Assembly: GCA_029959085.1 (NCBI GenBank)
Contig: JARWIR010000043.1
Span: 4,898,001 to 4,962,000, forward strand
Length of the DNA: 64,000 nt
Source of the DNA: Nemophila menziesii
Taxonomy: Eukaryota; Streptophyta; Magnoliopsida; Boraginales; Hydrophyllaceae
Direction: 5' to 3'
The notes under the pieces were generated by a model, which was not told the origin of the DNA, did not search any database, and saw nothing but the letters and a program-made list of their open reading frames with translations. A program made the translations under genes and the position numbers. Shown one piece after another: positions 1 to 11,584 of this stretch (its first letter is position 1; each line of letters opens with the position of its first letter).

Positions 1-2967
1 TCGTACATGGTACAAACTCCGTAATCCTACGTCGCTCTTTTTTCTCCTTTATCCTTAGTTACCCACTTGACACCATTCACAACACATGAATCGTATTTAT
101 GCACCGCACCATAAGACATGGTTGCCAAGGACACCATCTAAGAGGTAGCTAATGCATCACCATGGGATTTCATTCCATAAATCTGTCATACAAAAATAAT
201 ACTTAATACTTTGAAAATAAATAAATAATATTTAAACCAATGCCTAAAGTTACATACCTTTTCCAAAAACCATCCCTTAAACATTTGACGGTGCATATTC
301 TCTATATAGCTACTCGTTCCCGAAAGTGTGGATTTGTGTTCACTAAAAACGTAAATGAATATAAATAAATTAATATAAATATAAATATAAATACAAATAT
401 AAATATAAATATAAATATAAATATAAATATAAATAAGTAAACAATACTTACGTTCTGTACGTTTCGAGTTTCAAAATATACCAACTGATATGCTCCTTCT
501 CCTTAGGTCGTATAGAACCGGATTCTTTCTTTTCAATTGGAGTACACTGAGAATTGAAAACGGATAGCTCTTTTGGAACTGGCGGTGGTTCGTTGTATCT
601 ACCTGGATCGTTGAACTTTGTTTTTCCTTCACTAAGATACCTTGATATAAAATTCAACGTCTCTTCCGCCACGTAACCCTCGGCTATCGAATCCTCTGGC
701 CTTGCCGGGATTCGAATATACTCTTTCAACTTTTTCAAATACCTTTCAAATGGGTACATCCACCACATTTGAACCGGACCCCCTAGCAATGCTTCATCGT
801 ATAAGTGTATCACCAAGTGGATCATTATATCAAAAAATGTGGGAGGTAAGATCATTTCTATTTTGCACATCACTTCAACCACTTCCGCCTTACCGGCTTC
901 CAACTATTTCCTACTCAAATTCTTGTTACAAACGACTCTAAACACGTTAGCTAACTCAATTATCGCATCGGTGATCGGTTTATCATCTATAAGACTGGGG
1001 AGACAACATACAAAAAGATACTGCATCATAACGTGACAATCATGCAATTTCATTCCAATAATATTTTCCGTATCGATTTGAACATTGTTCCTCAGACTAG
1101 ACGCTAAACCATCGGGAAATCTCTATGACTGTAACCACTCAAGAAACATTTTCCTCTTCTCCACTGACAACGTATACTTTCCTCGCTTTAGTATCGCTTT
1201 ACCTCTTCTTGATGTCAACCACAACTCTTTCCTGATTTTCAAATCTTCAAGATCCATTCGCGCCTTAACGTTATCTTTGTTTATTTTCCCATCAAGTCCT
1301 ATAATTGTACCAAGCAAACTGTTGCACACATTCTTCTCGCAATGCATTACATCGATATTATGTTTTAACACATTTTCCGACCAATAAGGTAAACGATAAA
1401 AAATACTCTTTTTCTTCCAGTTGGACTCGCGAGGACCTATTTTCTTCGTCACCTTGCCCCCAAAATCCTTGTGTTTACCGGGAAACACAATGGGAGTTTC
1501 ATCTAAATGTGTCTGAATATTAGCAGGAGTATGTTTCCTCGGTGGGACCCTATAATCGGAAGACGGGTACGCAACCTTGTCTCTTCTAAACCGATGTCCG
1601 GGAGGTAACCAACGTCTACGATCAAAATAAACCACCCCTTTATTCACCCTCAAGGACGGAGTAAAATCCACGCATTCTGGGCAAGCCATGTAACCTTGAC
1701 CCGACCATCTTGAAGTGAATGACCGAGCGGAGTAATCATTGGTCGTGGACAACAAACAAACCTTCATAGTCTCTTGCTTTGTATAGGCATCATACGTAGG
1801 GATCCCTGTTTCCCACAACATGTCCAACTCATCTATAACAGGGCGGAGAAAGACATACATGTCCGTTTCGGGTGAGCGGGGACCCGGAATCAACAAACAA
1901 AGCTGAAATGTGGTATCATTCATGCATACCCACGGTGGCAAGTTGTAGACGGTCAATATAACAAGCCACATGCTATACGAGTTGTTCTGCATAAAAAACG
2001 GACAAAAACCATCGATACCCAGTCCCAAATATACATTTTGAGGTTCACTGGCAAACTCTGGATGTAACTCTGCAAATCGTTTCCAGCTATCACCGTCAAC
2101 TGGATGACGTAACACATCTGGATCGGTACTCTTTTTTGGTATAGTGCCATAATATGTCTTCAGCAGTGTGCTTCGAAGCGTATAGTCGCTGCAATCTCGG
2201 GGCAATCGGAAAGTAACAGAGCTTCTTATGCGGTACTTTCTGACCCTTCTTTAGGTCCTATCTCGATTAACTGCAAACTGGACACTTGTCGAGGTTTTCA
2301 TTCTATTTGTAAAAAATGGCACAATCGTTCAAACAGACATCGATAGTAATATACCCCATACCCAAACTTTTCAACGTCTTGTTGCATGCATCATAAGAAT
2401 CGGGTAAATTGTGAGGTTTGGATAAAATACGACCAACCAACTCCAGTAGCTCGGTGAGTGATGTGTTAGTCCACTTGTTCTTTACTTTCACATGCATAAG
2501 CTTGGCAACGAAGTTCAAGGAACTCATCGCTGTACAACCAGGATATAATTTTGTCTCCAATTCGTCGAACAGCTTTTCGAAGTTGCTCCGACTTGGAATA
2601 TTTGCGTCTCTCGTCTCGGTGTCACCCTGATTCCCACCAACATCGTAACTGTGTCTCACATCGTCATAAACTTCATGCATTTCATTATCTATATTCGGCA
2701 TAGGATTATCGTCGGGAATTACCAACTTTTCACCGTGTTTTGTCCAAACCTGATACGTATGCATAAACCCATTTTTTAGAAGGTGGCCCCTAGCCTACTG
2801 GGTGGGTATTCGAAGATTATTTTTACAATAGTTACACGGACAAGACATATAACAAGTATAATCATCTTGTTTTCAGCATATTTGACAAATTCCAAAACCC
2901 CAAAAATATATTCTGGCGTGAGTAAATTCTTCGTAATGATCCAACTCTTATACATACCCGAAGCCAT
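1..2967 (-). pseudogene. TNP2-like CACTA transposase, broken, runs off the left edge
   Basis: Read on minus from an ATG at 2967, the order matches plant TNP2 transposases. First comes the transposase-associated N-terminal domain (2967-2776, continuing after a one-base shift into 2764-2303, around residues HTYQVWTKHGEKL). Next is the long catalytic Transposase_21 domain (2205-1123), which contains a WSENVLKHNIDVMHCEKNV segment typical of the family. Then follows a DUF4218 domain (903-448, PTFFDIMIHLVIHL and WMYPFERYLKKLKEY). Exons resembling DUF4216 lie at about 345-245 and 180-1 (VVNGVKWVTKDKGEKR). Frame breaks near 2770, between 2303 and 2205, and near 940-1120 separate the open stretches. 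I read the gene as decayed, although some breaks could be introns. Its role would have been cutting at the CACTA ends. Confidence 0.85.
363..437. repeat. (TATAAA)n microsatellite
   Basis: About twelve imperfect copies of a six-base ataaat/aaatat unit, lying in what appears to be an intron of the CACTA transposase. The short open frame over it is an artefact of the repeat. Confidence 0.9.
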
Positions 2968-2989
2968 CTCTTAGCAACAATTTTATATA

Positions 2990-3660
2990 GTAGGCAACTA
3001 CATTAATAGGAAAATAAAATAAATAATTATTACAACCCAATTAATAAAATGAATTGAAAATTACAACACAACAAATAACATAATAAAAATTACAAACCAA
3101 TAAATAGATAAAATTACAAACCAATAAATAAATAAAATTACAATACAATAAATAAATAAACAATTTTATATAATTAATTACACAAATACAAAAATATATG
3201 AGAAGATAATATAAATAAATGAACATATGCATGATTTACACTTAATAATTAATTAGACAATCAAAAAAAATACCTAATCATATCTTATAGCAACTAATAC
3301 ACAATAATAATCCAATATAAAAAAAGTTTGAAATTTATAGAAAATACCTTGATTTGGTTGGAGAAATTGGAGATTGATGATCAAGCTTCCCACCTTGATA
3401 ATGTATTACTTAAACTGATCACATAATAGTGTAAGAATTACACAATAAAAAAAATTATATTTCAAGAAATTACCTTCAATTTGTGGATGGAATTGTATAT
3501 TTAATATGACCCACTATGATTATGAACCTGGACATGATGCAAGATGATTTGGAGAATCAACTGGAAAAATTTGAATGAATTTGGTTAAGGTTTTTGGGAG
3601 AAAATGGGGAAAAATAAATGGGATTTTGAGTTTTTTGAGATAAATAACTATATGTCCTTA
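2990..3660. other. AT-rich 5' non-coding part of the CACTA element
   Basis: No gene is visible. At 3060-3160 there are imperfect repeats of an acaaaccaataaata-like word. The rest is AT-rich leader or promoter sequence of the transposase, which is transcribed leftward. Confidence 0.5.
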
Positions 3661-3980
3661 ATAAATACGTTTCTTATTTACCGACGACAAACGTGTAGTC
3701 GATTGTATAAAAAAATCGTCAGTAAAATAGAAATTACCGACGAACTGCTGTTGTTACTATAATAGTGACGACGTTCAAAACCAAAAAAAAATCAGAAATA
3801 ATAAAAACATTTGCCGGATTAATCTCTTTACCTACGAATGTCTGTCGTCGGTAGGTAAAAAATGCCTACCGACGACGAACCTCGTCGGTAAACAGTTGTC
3901 GTCGGTAATCCTGTTTGTTTACCGACGACTCACGTGTCGTGGGTAAACTTTCGCCCCTAAAGATACGATCTGATGTAGTG
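3660..3980. repeat. CACTA subterminal repeat array and terminal end
   Basis: Copies of ACCGACGA and its inverse TCGTCGGT occur about eight times between 3680 and 3935. Two of them form a hairpin with 12-bp perfect arms (3844-3855 against 3865-3876, arm gtcgtcggtagg) around a 9-nt loop. The array runs up to the terminal TGTAGTG at 3974-3980. In CACTA elements such arrays bind the element-encoded DNA-binding protein. Confidence 0.8.
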
Positions 3981-3984
3981 ACAA

Positions 3985-4680
3985 TGCTTTCACTTCAACT
4001 TCAACGGCTTCATAACGATTTAGTACTAATCAAAATCCTCAGAAAGAAGAAACTAGAAGGGTGTAACAATAACGTTACTAACTTTGATACGGATGGAGAA
4101 GATAAATGTGGAATATGCTTAAAGTATTTCTCTAAAACGGTCAATTTCTCTCGCTATTGTTTAGTAACCTCTCCTCCCTAGCCCTTATTATGTAATAATC
4201 ACACTGGATAAATCCATATAGGGACCTATAGTGAAATTAATTAACTCTTTCTTGACTTGCAGGAATGGAAATAAATCAAAAAAAATCTATGATATCTCTT
4301 TCACTTCAACTTCAATGGCTGCATAACGATTTAGTACGGGTCAAAAGCATCAGAAAGAAGGAACTAGAAGAGGTAATAATAAATTTGCTAACTTTGATAT
4401 GGAGGACGAAGATTAATGTGGAATATTCTTAGAGCCTTGCCCTAAAAGTGTCAATTGTTATCGTTATTGATTAGTAACCTCTCCCTGGACCTTATTTAGT
4501 AATACTCACACTAGATATAGCCATGTATGGCCCAATAGTGGAATTAATTAACTCTTTCTCGACTTGTAGGAATGGTAGATTAGTGTGTATGTTCTGTCGT
4601 GGAAACTTACAAAGAGTAGGATCTAGAGACTTATGGATTCTTATTATTACTAGCAAAGATGTATACTAACAGTTTATCCA
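3985..4680 (+). pseudogene. RING-finger E3 ligase (AIRP2-like) pseudogene, tandemly duplicated segment
   Basis: Reading plus, 3985-4181 gives LQLQRLHNDL followed by DKCGICLKYFSKTV, the first half of a RING finger. The downstream part at about 4585-4660 gives CMFCRGNLQRVGSRDLWIL, the second half plus the conserved tail seen in plant AIRP2-type RING E3 ligases. A roughly 300-bp segment (about 3988-4275) is repeated at about 4293-4580 with many substitutions and small indels. The first half of the finger and the following intron are therefore present twice. The middle Cys/His ligands are missing or replaced, and stops interrupt the second copy. I see no way for it to make a working ligase. Confidence 0.7.
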
Positions 4681-4689
4681 CATCATATT

Positions 4690-5215
4690 AGATCTTTGAC
4701 CGCAGATTCATCGATGTGGTGTTGAATGAGTGGAAGAAAACAATGATAGAATTACTAGCTAGACTCAGGCAAGCCTATGAAATGGTAATCATGTCATGTT
4801 ATGTCGTTTGTTCAACAAGAAGTTGTTGGAAGACGTGAAGCATTAACTGTTTTCGTAATGGATTATGATACAAAGGATGGTACATTGGTATTTATGTCTT
4901 TTATACCATCATTAAATCTTAATCAAAATTATGATATATTGATTCTGAAAAAGAAAGAATATTTTCTTCTTTTAAGGTTCGTGATTACATTCATGTTGTG
5001 AATTTAGCGGATAATCAAATCATTGTGTTAAGCAAGCTAGCGGATCCAGCTACAGGTTAGTTGCACTTAAATCCCTATATTAATTGCACCATTAGTCCCT
5101 AATTAATACTTTGTATAGGTTACAAAGCTTACAACTTGGGAACGGAAAAAGAACGTCGGTGTTGAAAATGGTGGAGGCTTTGTAGAAGGTGTCTGGAAGG
5201 TATGTCTTGAGTTAC
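4690..5215 (+). pseudogene. Unrecognised exon-like fragments
   Basis: Several short plus-strand stretches look like exons with plausible splice sites. One is at about 4693-4795 (FIDVVLNEWKKTMIELLARL). Another starts at 4801 and is followed by an alternative frame, DYIHVVNLADNQIIVLSKL, ending near 5054 at a gt. A third is at about 5121-5198 (WERKKNVGVENGGGFVEGVW) with a gt after it. Stops and frame changes break continuity. I do not recognise the family. The pieces may belong to one decayed gene unrelated to the RING fragment upstream. Confidence 0.35.
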
Positions 5216-5219
5216 TTGT

Positions 5220-5873
5220 GTATAGGTCCCTATATTATGTGAAAATTGAATTGAAGGTCCCTATAATTTATGATGCACAAATTTCCTCTAATATTGGCGG
5301 GTAGACGACCTGGTGATGCAAAGATTGTATACCCATCAACTGAGAAAGTGGAATGTAAATGAACTAGAAGTGAGTCATGAAATACACGTGTATAAAGTAT
5401 TCATATTATAACCTAATTGACTAATTGTTATTGTTTTCTGTAGTAGTAAAAAATATGGAATTGATGAAATGTGTAGAGATCAGTAGAATTGGGCGAAAAA
5501 GAACCCTTATGGGTCTGAAACTCGGGAGTGAAAAAACTTTTTGTTTTGGGTCAAAGAATTGAACTTTTTATTTGCTAGACTTATTGTATTATTATCGATT
5601 ATGGTTACAAATGAAGTAATAGTTAATTGATCCTCCTTAATTAATTCTATTAATATTGATTAATTAATGTTATGAAAAAAAGAGTAGTTGAACGAGTAGT
5701 GTATTGTACAAGTTATAATAATTATATGGTTGCAATTTGGAGTGTTCACTTATTTGATGAATGTTTTTGAAGTGTTGTTCTCTATTTGTTGGTTGTTTGT
5801 CTTATTAAATGGCATATGCGTCATCTCTGACGGAATAATGTTATATACTTTTATCACTTCATATTGATACACT
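5220..5873. other. No gene seen
   Basis: AT-rich intergenic sequence with scattered stops in all frames. I see no repeat structure or RNA gene. Confidence 0.4.
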
Positions 5874-6110
5874 TAGTGCTTGTTTGGGATTGCTTTTCAA
5901 AATAATCACTTAAAGTAATTTTAGATCCATAACAATAGTTTAGACTTTTAAAATCACTTTTTAGGAAAAGCACTAGATTAGTGATTATTAAAATAATCAC
6001 TTAAAGTGATTTTAGATTTCAAAATATTTTTTAATAATATTTACAAATATTTTAATTTTAATCAAAAAGCACTTTTAGCTCTAAAATAATCAATCCCAAA
6101 CGGGCACTTA
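5874..6110. mobile_element. hAT-like MITE, about 235 bp
   Basis: The ends form an inverted repeat: gtgcttgtttgggattg at 5876-5892 pairs with caatcccaaacgggcac at 6091-6107, 15 of 17 matching. The interior has no coding capacity and contains the word aataatcacttaaagt twice. The word cacttag occurs at both edges (5870-5876 and 6105-6111), so the exact target duplication is ambiguous. Confidence 0.65.
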
Positions 6111-6674
6111 GATATAAAGAATAAAGGAGAGATGAGTGGATCATTTTCTCCATGTGTTTGAGCCTGAAATTACTAGGTGTGGATCGTGCCTAAAGACACT
6201 ATAAACAATAAAAGAAGAAACACGTTTTCATAATATTTATATAACAATTACTTATTTGTCTAAACTATGCTACTCTGCTTAGTCTAAAGACGAGTAATAA
6301 TGGTATGTAACAATATGAGTTAATAACCCCTCTTTACATAAAACAACTTGTTTCATACCATAGTTCACGAATCGTGAATCGTATCGTGAATCGAAATATT
6401 ACATTTTTGAATCGCGTATCGTATCGAATCGTGAACCGTAACGATTCATATATTAAATTTTAATATATTCTATATTTAATATACACTTTATTTATAATGC
6501 TTTTAATTAAAATTACTAGTAAAACTAGCCTTATATTATTTATATATCAATATAATAAGAGATTTATTATTTAGAGGCAATTACCAATACCACCCTTGAA
6601 GGAGGTGATATTGCCCATAAAAGTCATGTCTACTATTAAATACATAATTAGACAATAATACCCTTGATTAAATA

Positions 6675-7135
6675 TTCCCACCAAATTAAAAATTTCCACC
6701 AAACTAATTTTTCCCGCCAAAAGTTTTCCGACCAACTTTTCCGGCCAAATTTTTTTCCCGCCAAATTTCTTCCCACCAAATTTTTCCGGCCAATTTTTTT
6801 CCCACCAAAATTTTAAGTTGTTATTTGGTGGGAAAAATCCCACCAAATTATATTTAGGGATTTACGTTGTTTGGAGGGAAAAATCCCATCAAATTATATT
6901 TGGAAGTTTACGTTGTTTGGTGGGAAAAGATTTCACCGAATTATATTTTAGTTTATTTAGTTATTTTCTATTAAATTATTTTTGTAATTATACATTAGGA
7001 TTTATTATGTTGTTTGATGAATCGAATCACACAGAACTATATTCGGAAGTTTATGTTTTTTGTTTGGTAGGAATATCCCACGAAATTGTATTTAGAGTTT
7101 GTGTTGATTGGTGGGAAAAATTCCCATCAAATTGC
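6675..7135. repeat. CCCACCAAA / TTTGGTGGG repeat cluster with inverted symmetry
   Basis: From 6675 to 6815 the plus strand carries about ten variants of a ttttcccgccaaa unit with cccacc, cccgcc and ccggcc cores. From about 6828 to 7120 the complementary form (ggtgggaaaaatccc and variants) recurs at roughly 60-bp and longer intervals. The switch point is near 6806-6830. The open frames on both strands here are products of the repeat. Confidence 0.7.
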
Positions 7136-7374
7136 AAAAATGTATCGTGATCCCAAAACAAAAAAATTACATCGCTTTTTTTTATTTTTTTATTTAGCCT
7201 GTCTAACAACCCATAGTCATCAAAATACATAAATCAATCCACACACACAAATCCATCCAAATCCAAATCTTTCTATATGAAGTCTTGAAATAAAAAAGAC
7301 ACTTTGCAAAAAAAAAAGACACGGACTTAAAACAGAAAAATAGAGCAAATGAATATATTCTTCTACTCAAACAC

Positions 7375-8175
7375 ACCATTATCATCTGGAAGTGGATGAT
7401 TAGCCGCAGCTATAAGCTCTTCCTAATGCCTAAGACAATTCCAACAAAGTAACCAACCAACTCTTAATATCTCTAAAAAACAAAAAAGAAAAATTAAAAA
7501 AAACAATACTTACACTTGCTGAGCAGCCATATCAATTTGCACCTCAGGTGGTGCAAGTGCAGGATATTTAACAAAATGAAGATTCGCATCTCTGAACTAA
7601 AATAATATAATTAAAACTTGTTTAAAATAAAATATTTATATTAATTACTTACCCAACAAGTTTCCTAGCAAGGTACAAGAAAGGCTTCTCGAAATTGTAC
7701 TTACTCTTAGCAGAGATCTCATAGTACTGCAAGTTTTTCTTCCTGTGAAAAAGTAACTTGCTTAGCCTTAACTTGCCTGTTCTTCACATCAACCTTGTTT
7801 CCACAAAGAACAATTGGAATATTCTCGCAAACCCTGCACAGATCCCTATGCCAAGTCGGAACATTCTTGTAGGTCAAATGAGCAGTTACATCAAACATGA
7901 TAATAGCACATTGTCCGTGAATACTGTAATATAAAATTAACAAATATTAAAACAAATGTAAAAGATAAAAGCTAATAAATAACTACGAGAAAACTTACTA
8001 GTAACCATCACGGAGACCACCAAATTTCTCTTGTCCAGCTGTATCCCAACAATAAAAACGGATTTTTCCACAGTTTGTGAAGAAATCCAAGGGGTGAACT
8101 TCAACACAATAGTTGGTTCATATTTCTTCTCGAATTCACCAGTAAGATGCCTTTTCACAAAGGTTGTTTTCCCAT
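7375..8175 (-). pseudogene. RAN: Ran GTPase pseudogene with introns retained
   Basis: Minus-strand segments match the nuclear-transport GTPase Ran in order: [20 protein letters not shown] (P-loop, near 8160), [16 protein letters not shown] in a shifted frame near 8000-8050, then the [12 protein letters not shown] and [19 protein letters not shown] segments at about 7930-7760 with the NKVD nucleotide-binding motif. Further on come YLARKL near 7670, ALAPPEVQIDMAAQQ near 7550-7510, and the acidic tail ending PLPDDN near 7385. A gt...ag intron separates DGYY from IHGQ (about 7925-7996), so this is not a processed copy. One base is missing after the EPTI codons and one extra T lies in the QVTF region. 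Both shift the frame and abolish function. The first exon is not seen. Confidence 0.85.
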
Positions 8176-8199
8176 ATAACAACTGCAAAACCAACCACA

Positions 8200-9360
8200 T
8201 TTAGATGAAATTACAAACACAATCAAATCAATTAACCATCCAGTTGTGGTCCTCCATTCATCTCCCTCTAAAGCTGGATACACAATTTTAAGAGGCATTT
8301 CACCAATTATTTCTGTCCATCGCTCCTCAATTAAGTCCATAATTGTTGTAGCTTGAGTTGGTGTTGCTAAAGAACATTCTTTGTCCATCGCTCCTCAAAA
8401 CAATGTCTTGGGGAATTTATCAAACACTTATTATGCATTATGCAGTACCTGTTATCATTCGATGGAGCCCCAACAGGTATCGACAGACATGGACGGTCAA
8501 TGTGAGGTGCCGGAGATGGACGGTGAAGTGTACACTGGCGTGACAAATCGAACCTTTACCTCTCACAGAGACGAACGAACTTTCTATGCGGATGATTTGG
8601 AAGCCATAATTTATTGTTGTTGAAGCTCGATTGAAGCTTGATTTCATCACGTATCCGCTAATTGAAGCTTGTTTCTCTTTGATTTTGAGTTTTATAACGA
8701 TACTATCATATGTTGCACCAAGATAGTTTAACACAGGTGCCAATATTGGTGAGACTGAGATTCTAATTTTGGTGGTGGTGAGATGGTGGAGGTGACGCTG
8801 TGGAGGCGAAGTGGTGGAGGTGAGGAGGTGAGGGTGAGATGTGGTGGAGGTACGTGTGAAATGGATTGAAAGTTTAACAAAAGAATAATGAGTTATAATA
8901 TTAAAATAGGGGTATATTTGGTACACATATATTTTGTTAGGACTTTTATAGACAATCTGAAACAAAAGATGCTACAGGGCTATTAATATTGAATTCATGA
9001 CTTATATGGTAATTTATCCTATTATTTATTACTTTCATATATTTATATAATATATGCTCAAAAGTGCACTGCAATTACTGACCTTAAAAAAACAGTGCAT
9101 TGCAAGTGATTTTAAAAAAAGAAGTATTCTGTATCATTGACAAACAAAAGAACGGTTATTCAATATTATAAAATAACAAAAGCCTTATCAGTTAAAGTAG
9201 TTTGGGTTCAAATTCACCAACTGAGAATATAAAAATCTTACAAAACTCAAAATTGTTTCAATTTTCAAAGTATACAATTCATAAGGTTAATGGTAAATAT
9301 TCATCTAATTAGTGATTTTTTTATAATTATCTGAGTTCTTTAAGATTATTTCGTATATGT
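8200..9360. other. Unassigned stretch with two coding-like pieces
   Basis: On minus, 8388-8230 reads [19 protein letters not shown]. On plus, 8462-8620 reads MDGQCEVPEMDGEVYTGV and on to a stop. Neither belongs to a family I recognise and neither has supporting exons. From 8760 to 8860 the plus strand is GGTGGAGGTGA-rich. 8990-9360 is AT-rich with no gene. Confidence 0.3.
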
Positions 9361-9946
9361 CTACGAATGTGAATCGCACGAATCAGAGTGATTCAGAACG
9401 ATTCATGTACATCCTGGGCTAACAACGATTTAAAGCCTGATTCGAATCGAACCATATGTGCATCGTAATCGTATCGTAGAATCGTATCGTAAATCGTAGT
9501 GAAAAGAGCTAACAACGATTCAAAGCCTGATTCGAATCGAAACATATGTGCATCGTAATCGTATCGTGAATCGTAAGCTACGGTGAACAGAATTTCATAC
9601 TAATTTTTAATAGGGTTTAGAATTTAAAAGACTCAGTGAAATTCAAGTTATAAGCTTGGTTTACCCTACTTACTGGATGATATACATAAAGAGCAGTTGA
9701 GATCGTCTACACACTCGAAAGTCACTCACTTCAATCCACTCTATTTTTTGAAAACTGGGGATTTGGATTTGATTTCCGTCAACATAGCATAATTTTTTCT
9801 TAAATGTATAGTGAGATTGGCCCTATATATGTGCTTCATAAACTCGAACACGGTCTGGTAAACATCTCTTATTGAAGTGTGGATTTCGCAAGGAAGTATG
9901 GTGAACGATTCGAGAATTTTTTGTCTACTATTCAAAACACCCTAAA

Positions 9947-11584
9947 CTGACCTTCAGAGTAGTTCATTCTACTCTGACAACCTTGAACTTATTCAAGATA
10001 TTTTGAATACGGCCACTATTCACTGGAAAGTAAGGCCTATTATTGAACACATCAACAGATGGCTTACACATTATCCGGGATGGACGATTGATCATATTAA
10101 TCGCAAATTTAATGGTGTTGCGGACTTATTTGCAAGATATGTTAGGAAAGATATCAACCTTAATGTCGGGCACGACATGTCCCTTTTAGCAGGGCCGGTC
10201 CTGGTAATTTGGTGGCCCTGGGCAAAATTTAAAATTGGGCTCTAAGACGACTAATTTAGAAAAAGTTTTAAGGTGCAAAATTTTTCAAAAAAATCGACAC
10301 TTCTAATTTATTTAATACATATTCCATAATAAATTTTTGATTTGAGCAAAATGACTACATATAAATTAATCTTTTCATTTATTACGTGAATAACATTCAA
10401 ATATAAAAAAATCTTAGTATATGACATATTCATAGTGCACCTCGGGGGCAATGTTGATCGTAACTCTCATACCCTTTATTTTTATTAGAGTGTGATCCAG
10501 GATTTTCAAGGCACCGCCCCAGAAAAAAATTAGGCTAATATCTAGATCAGGTGGGTTTGAGGTGGGCGAAACTCTATTTTTTGTATGTTTTTTGCTAAAA
10601 ATTTCAGGTAAAATTTGTATTGCGTCCCAAGACTAGGGTGGCAGGCGCCAGCACCCCCTTATATCTGCCACTGCTCCTAATCCAATCAAGATTTGACCCT
10701 TATAATAGTGAAATAAAAATTAAACTTAAAATAAGAATAAAAATCACAATATGATAACCTTATCTCGGTGAACAATGAAAATATAAGCTTAAAATGATAT
10801 GAATTGCGTATGTTCAGGCAGATTCTAATGCAGTTAGCATATATAATGAAATATAAAATATATTAACTAATATCAAAATAAAACTTATATAACAGATGCA
10901 CAAATGTAATATTTTTTAACTAATATTTCTTATTCTATTGAGATCTTTTTTATTCATACTTATTGTAATTAATATAATTAAACAATAAAAATATTTTATT
11001 TCTTTAAATGGCAAAAAGAAAAAGAGCAGCTTGATTTTTAAATGGAAAATAAAAATTTAAATTTTGAGTAAAATTATTTTTTATATATTTAGATTAAAAT
11101 ATATATAAAAATGATTTAAAAATATTATATAATTTTTTTATAAAATCATACACAAAAATATTAATGTAATTTTTTAAACAAAACATAAAGCTAAAAAAAT
11201 TTGTAAAATAAATAGATTAAATTGTTATTTTTTAATTGTAAACAAATAAATGACTAATTAATTTAAAAAATTAAATTAATATTGCTATTTTAAAATAGTA
11301 ATAAAAAAATACGACAACTTACCAGTGAGACTGGTACCAAACTTTGTTTTAAGACATAATTTATTCGTACATATAGCAACGGCGTACATATACATATATA
11401 TAAATATAGCAAATTTGGGCCCCCTTTTTAGCTCGGGCCCTGGGCGGTCGCCCGGTCCGCCCATACCCTGGGCCGGGCCTGCCTTTTAGGGCCGTTTTTT
11501 TTTTTTTTCTTAACTAATAGTTATAAGTTATGTAACACCTAACGTTGTTGTATCATTCCTTCTGACGAAAAAAGAAAAAAAAAA
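9947..11584 (+). mobile_element. 5'-truncated L1-type LINE fragment, interrupted by a hAT element
   Basis: Plus-strand translation from 9962 gives FYSDNLELIQDILNTA and GWTIDHINRKFNGVADLFARY. This is the end of the RNase H domain that closes ORF2 of plant L1-type LINEs. The RNase H of the LINE at the right edge of this window shows the same YSDNLE, W-x-L/I-x-HI and ADGA/ADLF pattern. A short 3' untranslated part and an A-rich tail (about 11571-11584) follow. The flanking target duplication aaaacaccctaaa is exact at 9934-9946 and 11582-11594. Without the nested hAT, only about 340 bp of LINE are present, which is a typical severe 5' truncation. Confidence 0.85.
10190..11481. mobile_element. Non-autonomous hAT element, 1292 bp
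   Basis: The left end is cagggccggtcctg and the right end ctgggccgggcctg. As an inverted pair they match at 11 of 14 positions. The 8-bp target duplication ccttttag is exact at 10182-10189 and 11482-11489, diagnostic of the hAT superfamily. Subterminal GGGCCC-rich DNA is present at both ends, and the interior is AT-rich with no transposase. It sits in the 3' part of the LINE fragment and is therefore younger than it. Confidence 0.9.

Larger units (their letters stand above)
1..3980 (-). mobile_element. CACTA (En/Spm-type) DNA transposon, one end inside the window
   Basis: The stretch encodes a TNP2-type transposase on minus. On its right it ends in the inverted CACTA signature: tgtagtg is the last seven bases, ending at 3980. 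The last 300 bp before that end are packed with direct and inverted copies of a CCGACGA-type word, as expected for the subterminal transposase-binding arrays of this superfamily. The three bases after the end are aca, which would be the 3-bp target duplication. The partner end lies to the left of the window, so the duplication cannot be confirmed. The coding part has several frame breaks, so this copy is probably not autonomous. Confidence 0.85.
6358..9592. mobile_element. Candidate composite element bracketed by ATCG-rich repeats
   Basis: The left edge (6358-6450) is built from words such as cgtatcgtgaatcg and gaatcgtatcg. The right edge (9365-9592) has the same words in two roughly 85-bp direct repeats (about 9418-9500 and 9508-9590). 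The outermost bases, gttcac at 6364 and gtgaac at 9587, are inverted relative to each other. Between them lie a Ran pseudogene, a CCCACCAAA repeat cluster and GGTGG-rich DNA, all unrelated to the flanks. That resembles a Pack-type element with captured gene pieces. I found no clear target duplication, so the boundaries and class are uncertain. Confidence 0.35.

Noticed and set aside
6818..7150. 110-residue open frame on plus
   Set aside because: It follows the GGTGGGAAAAATCCC repeats and has no family pattern or splice context.
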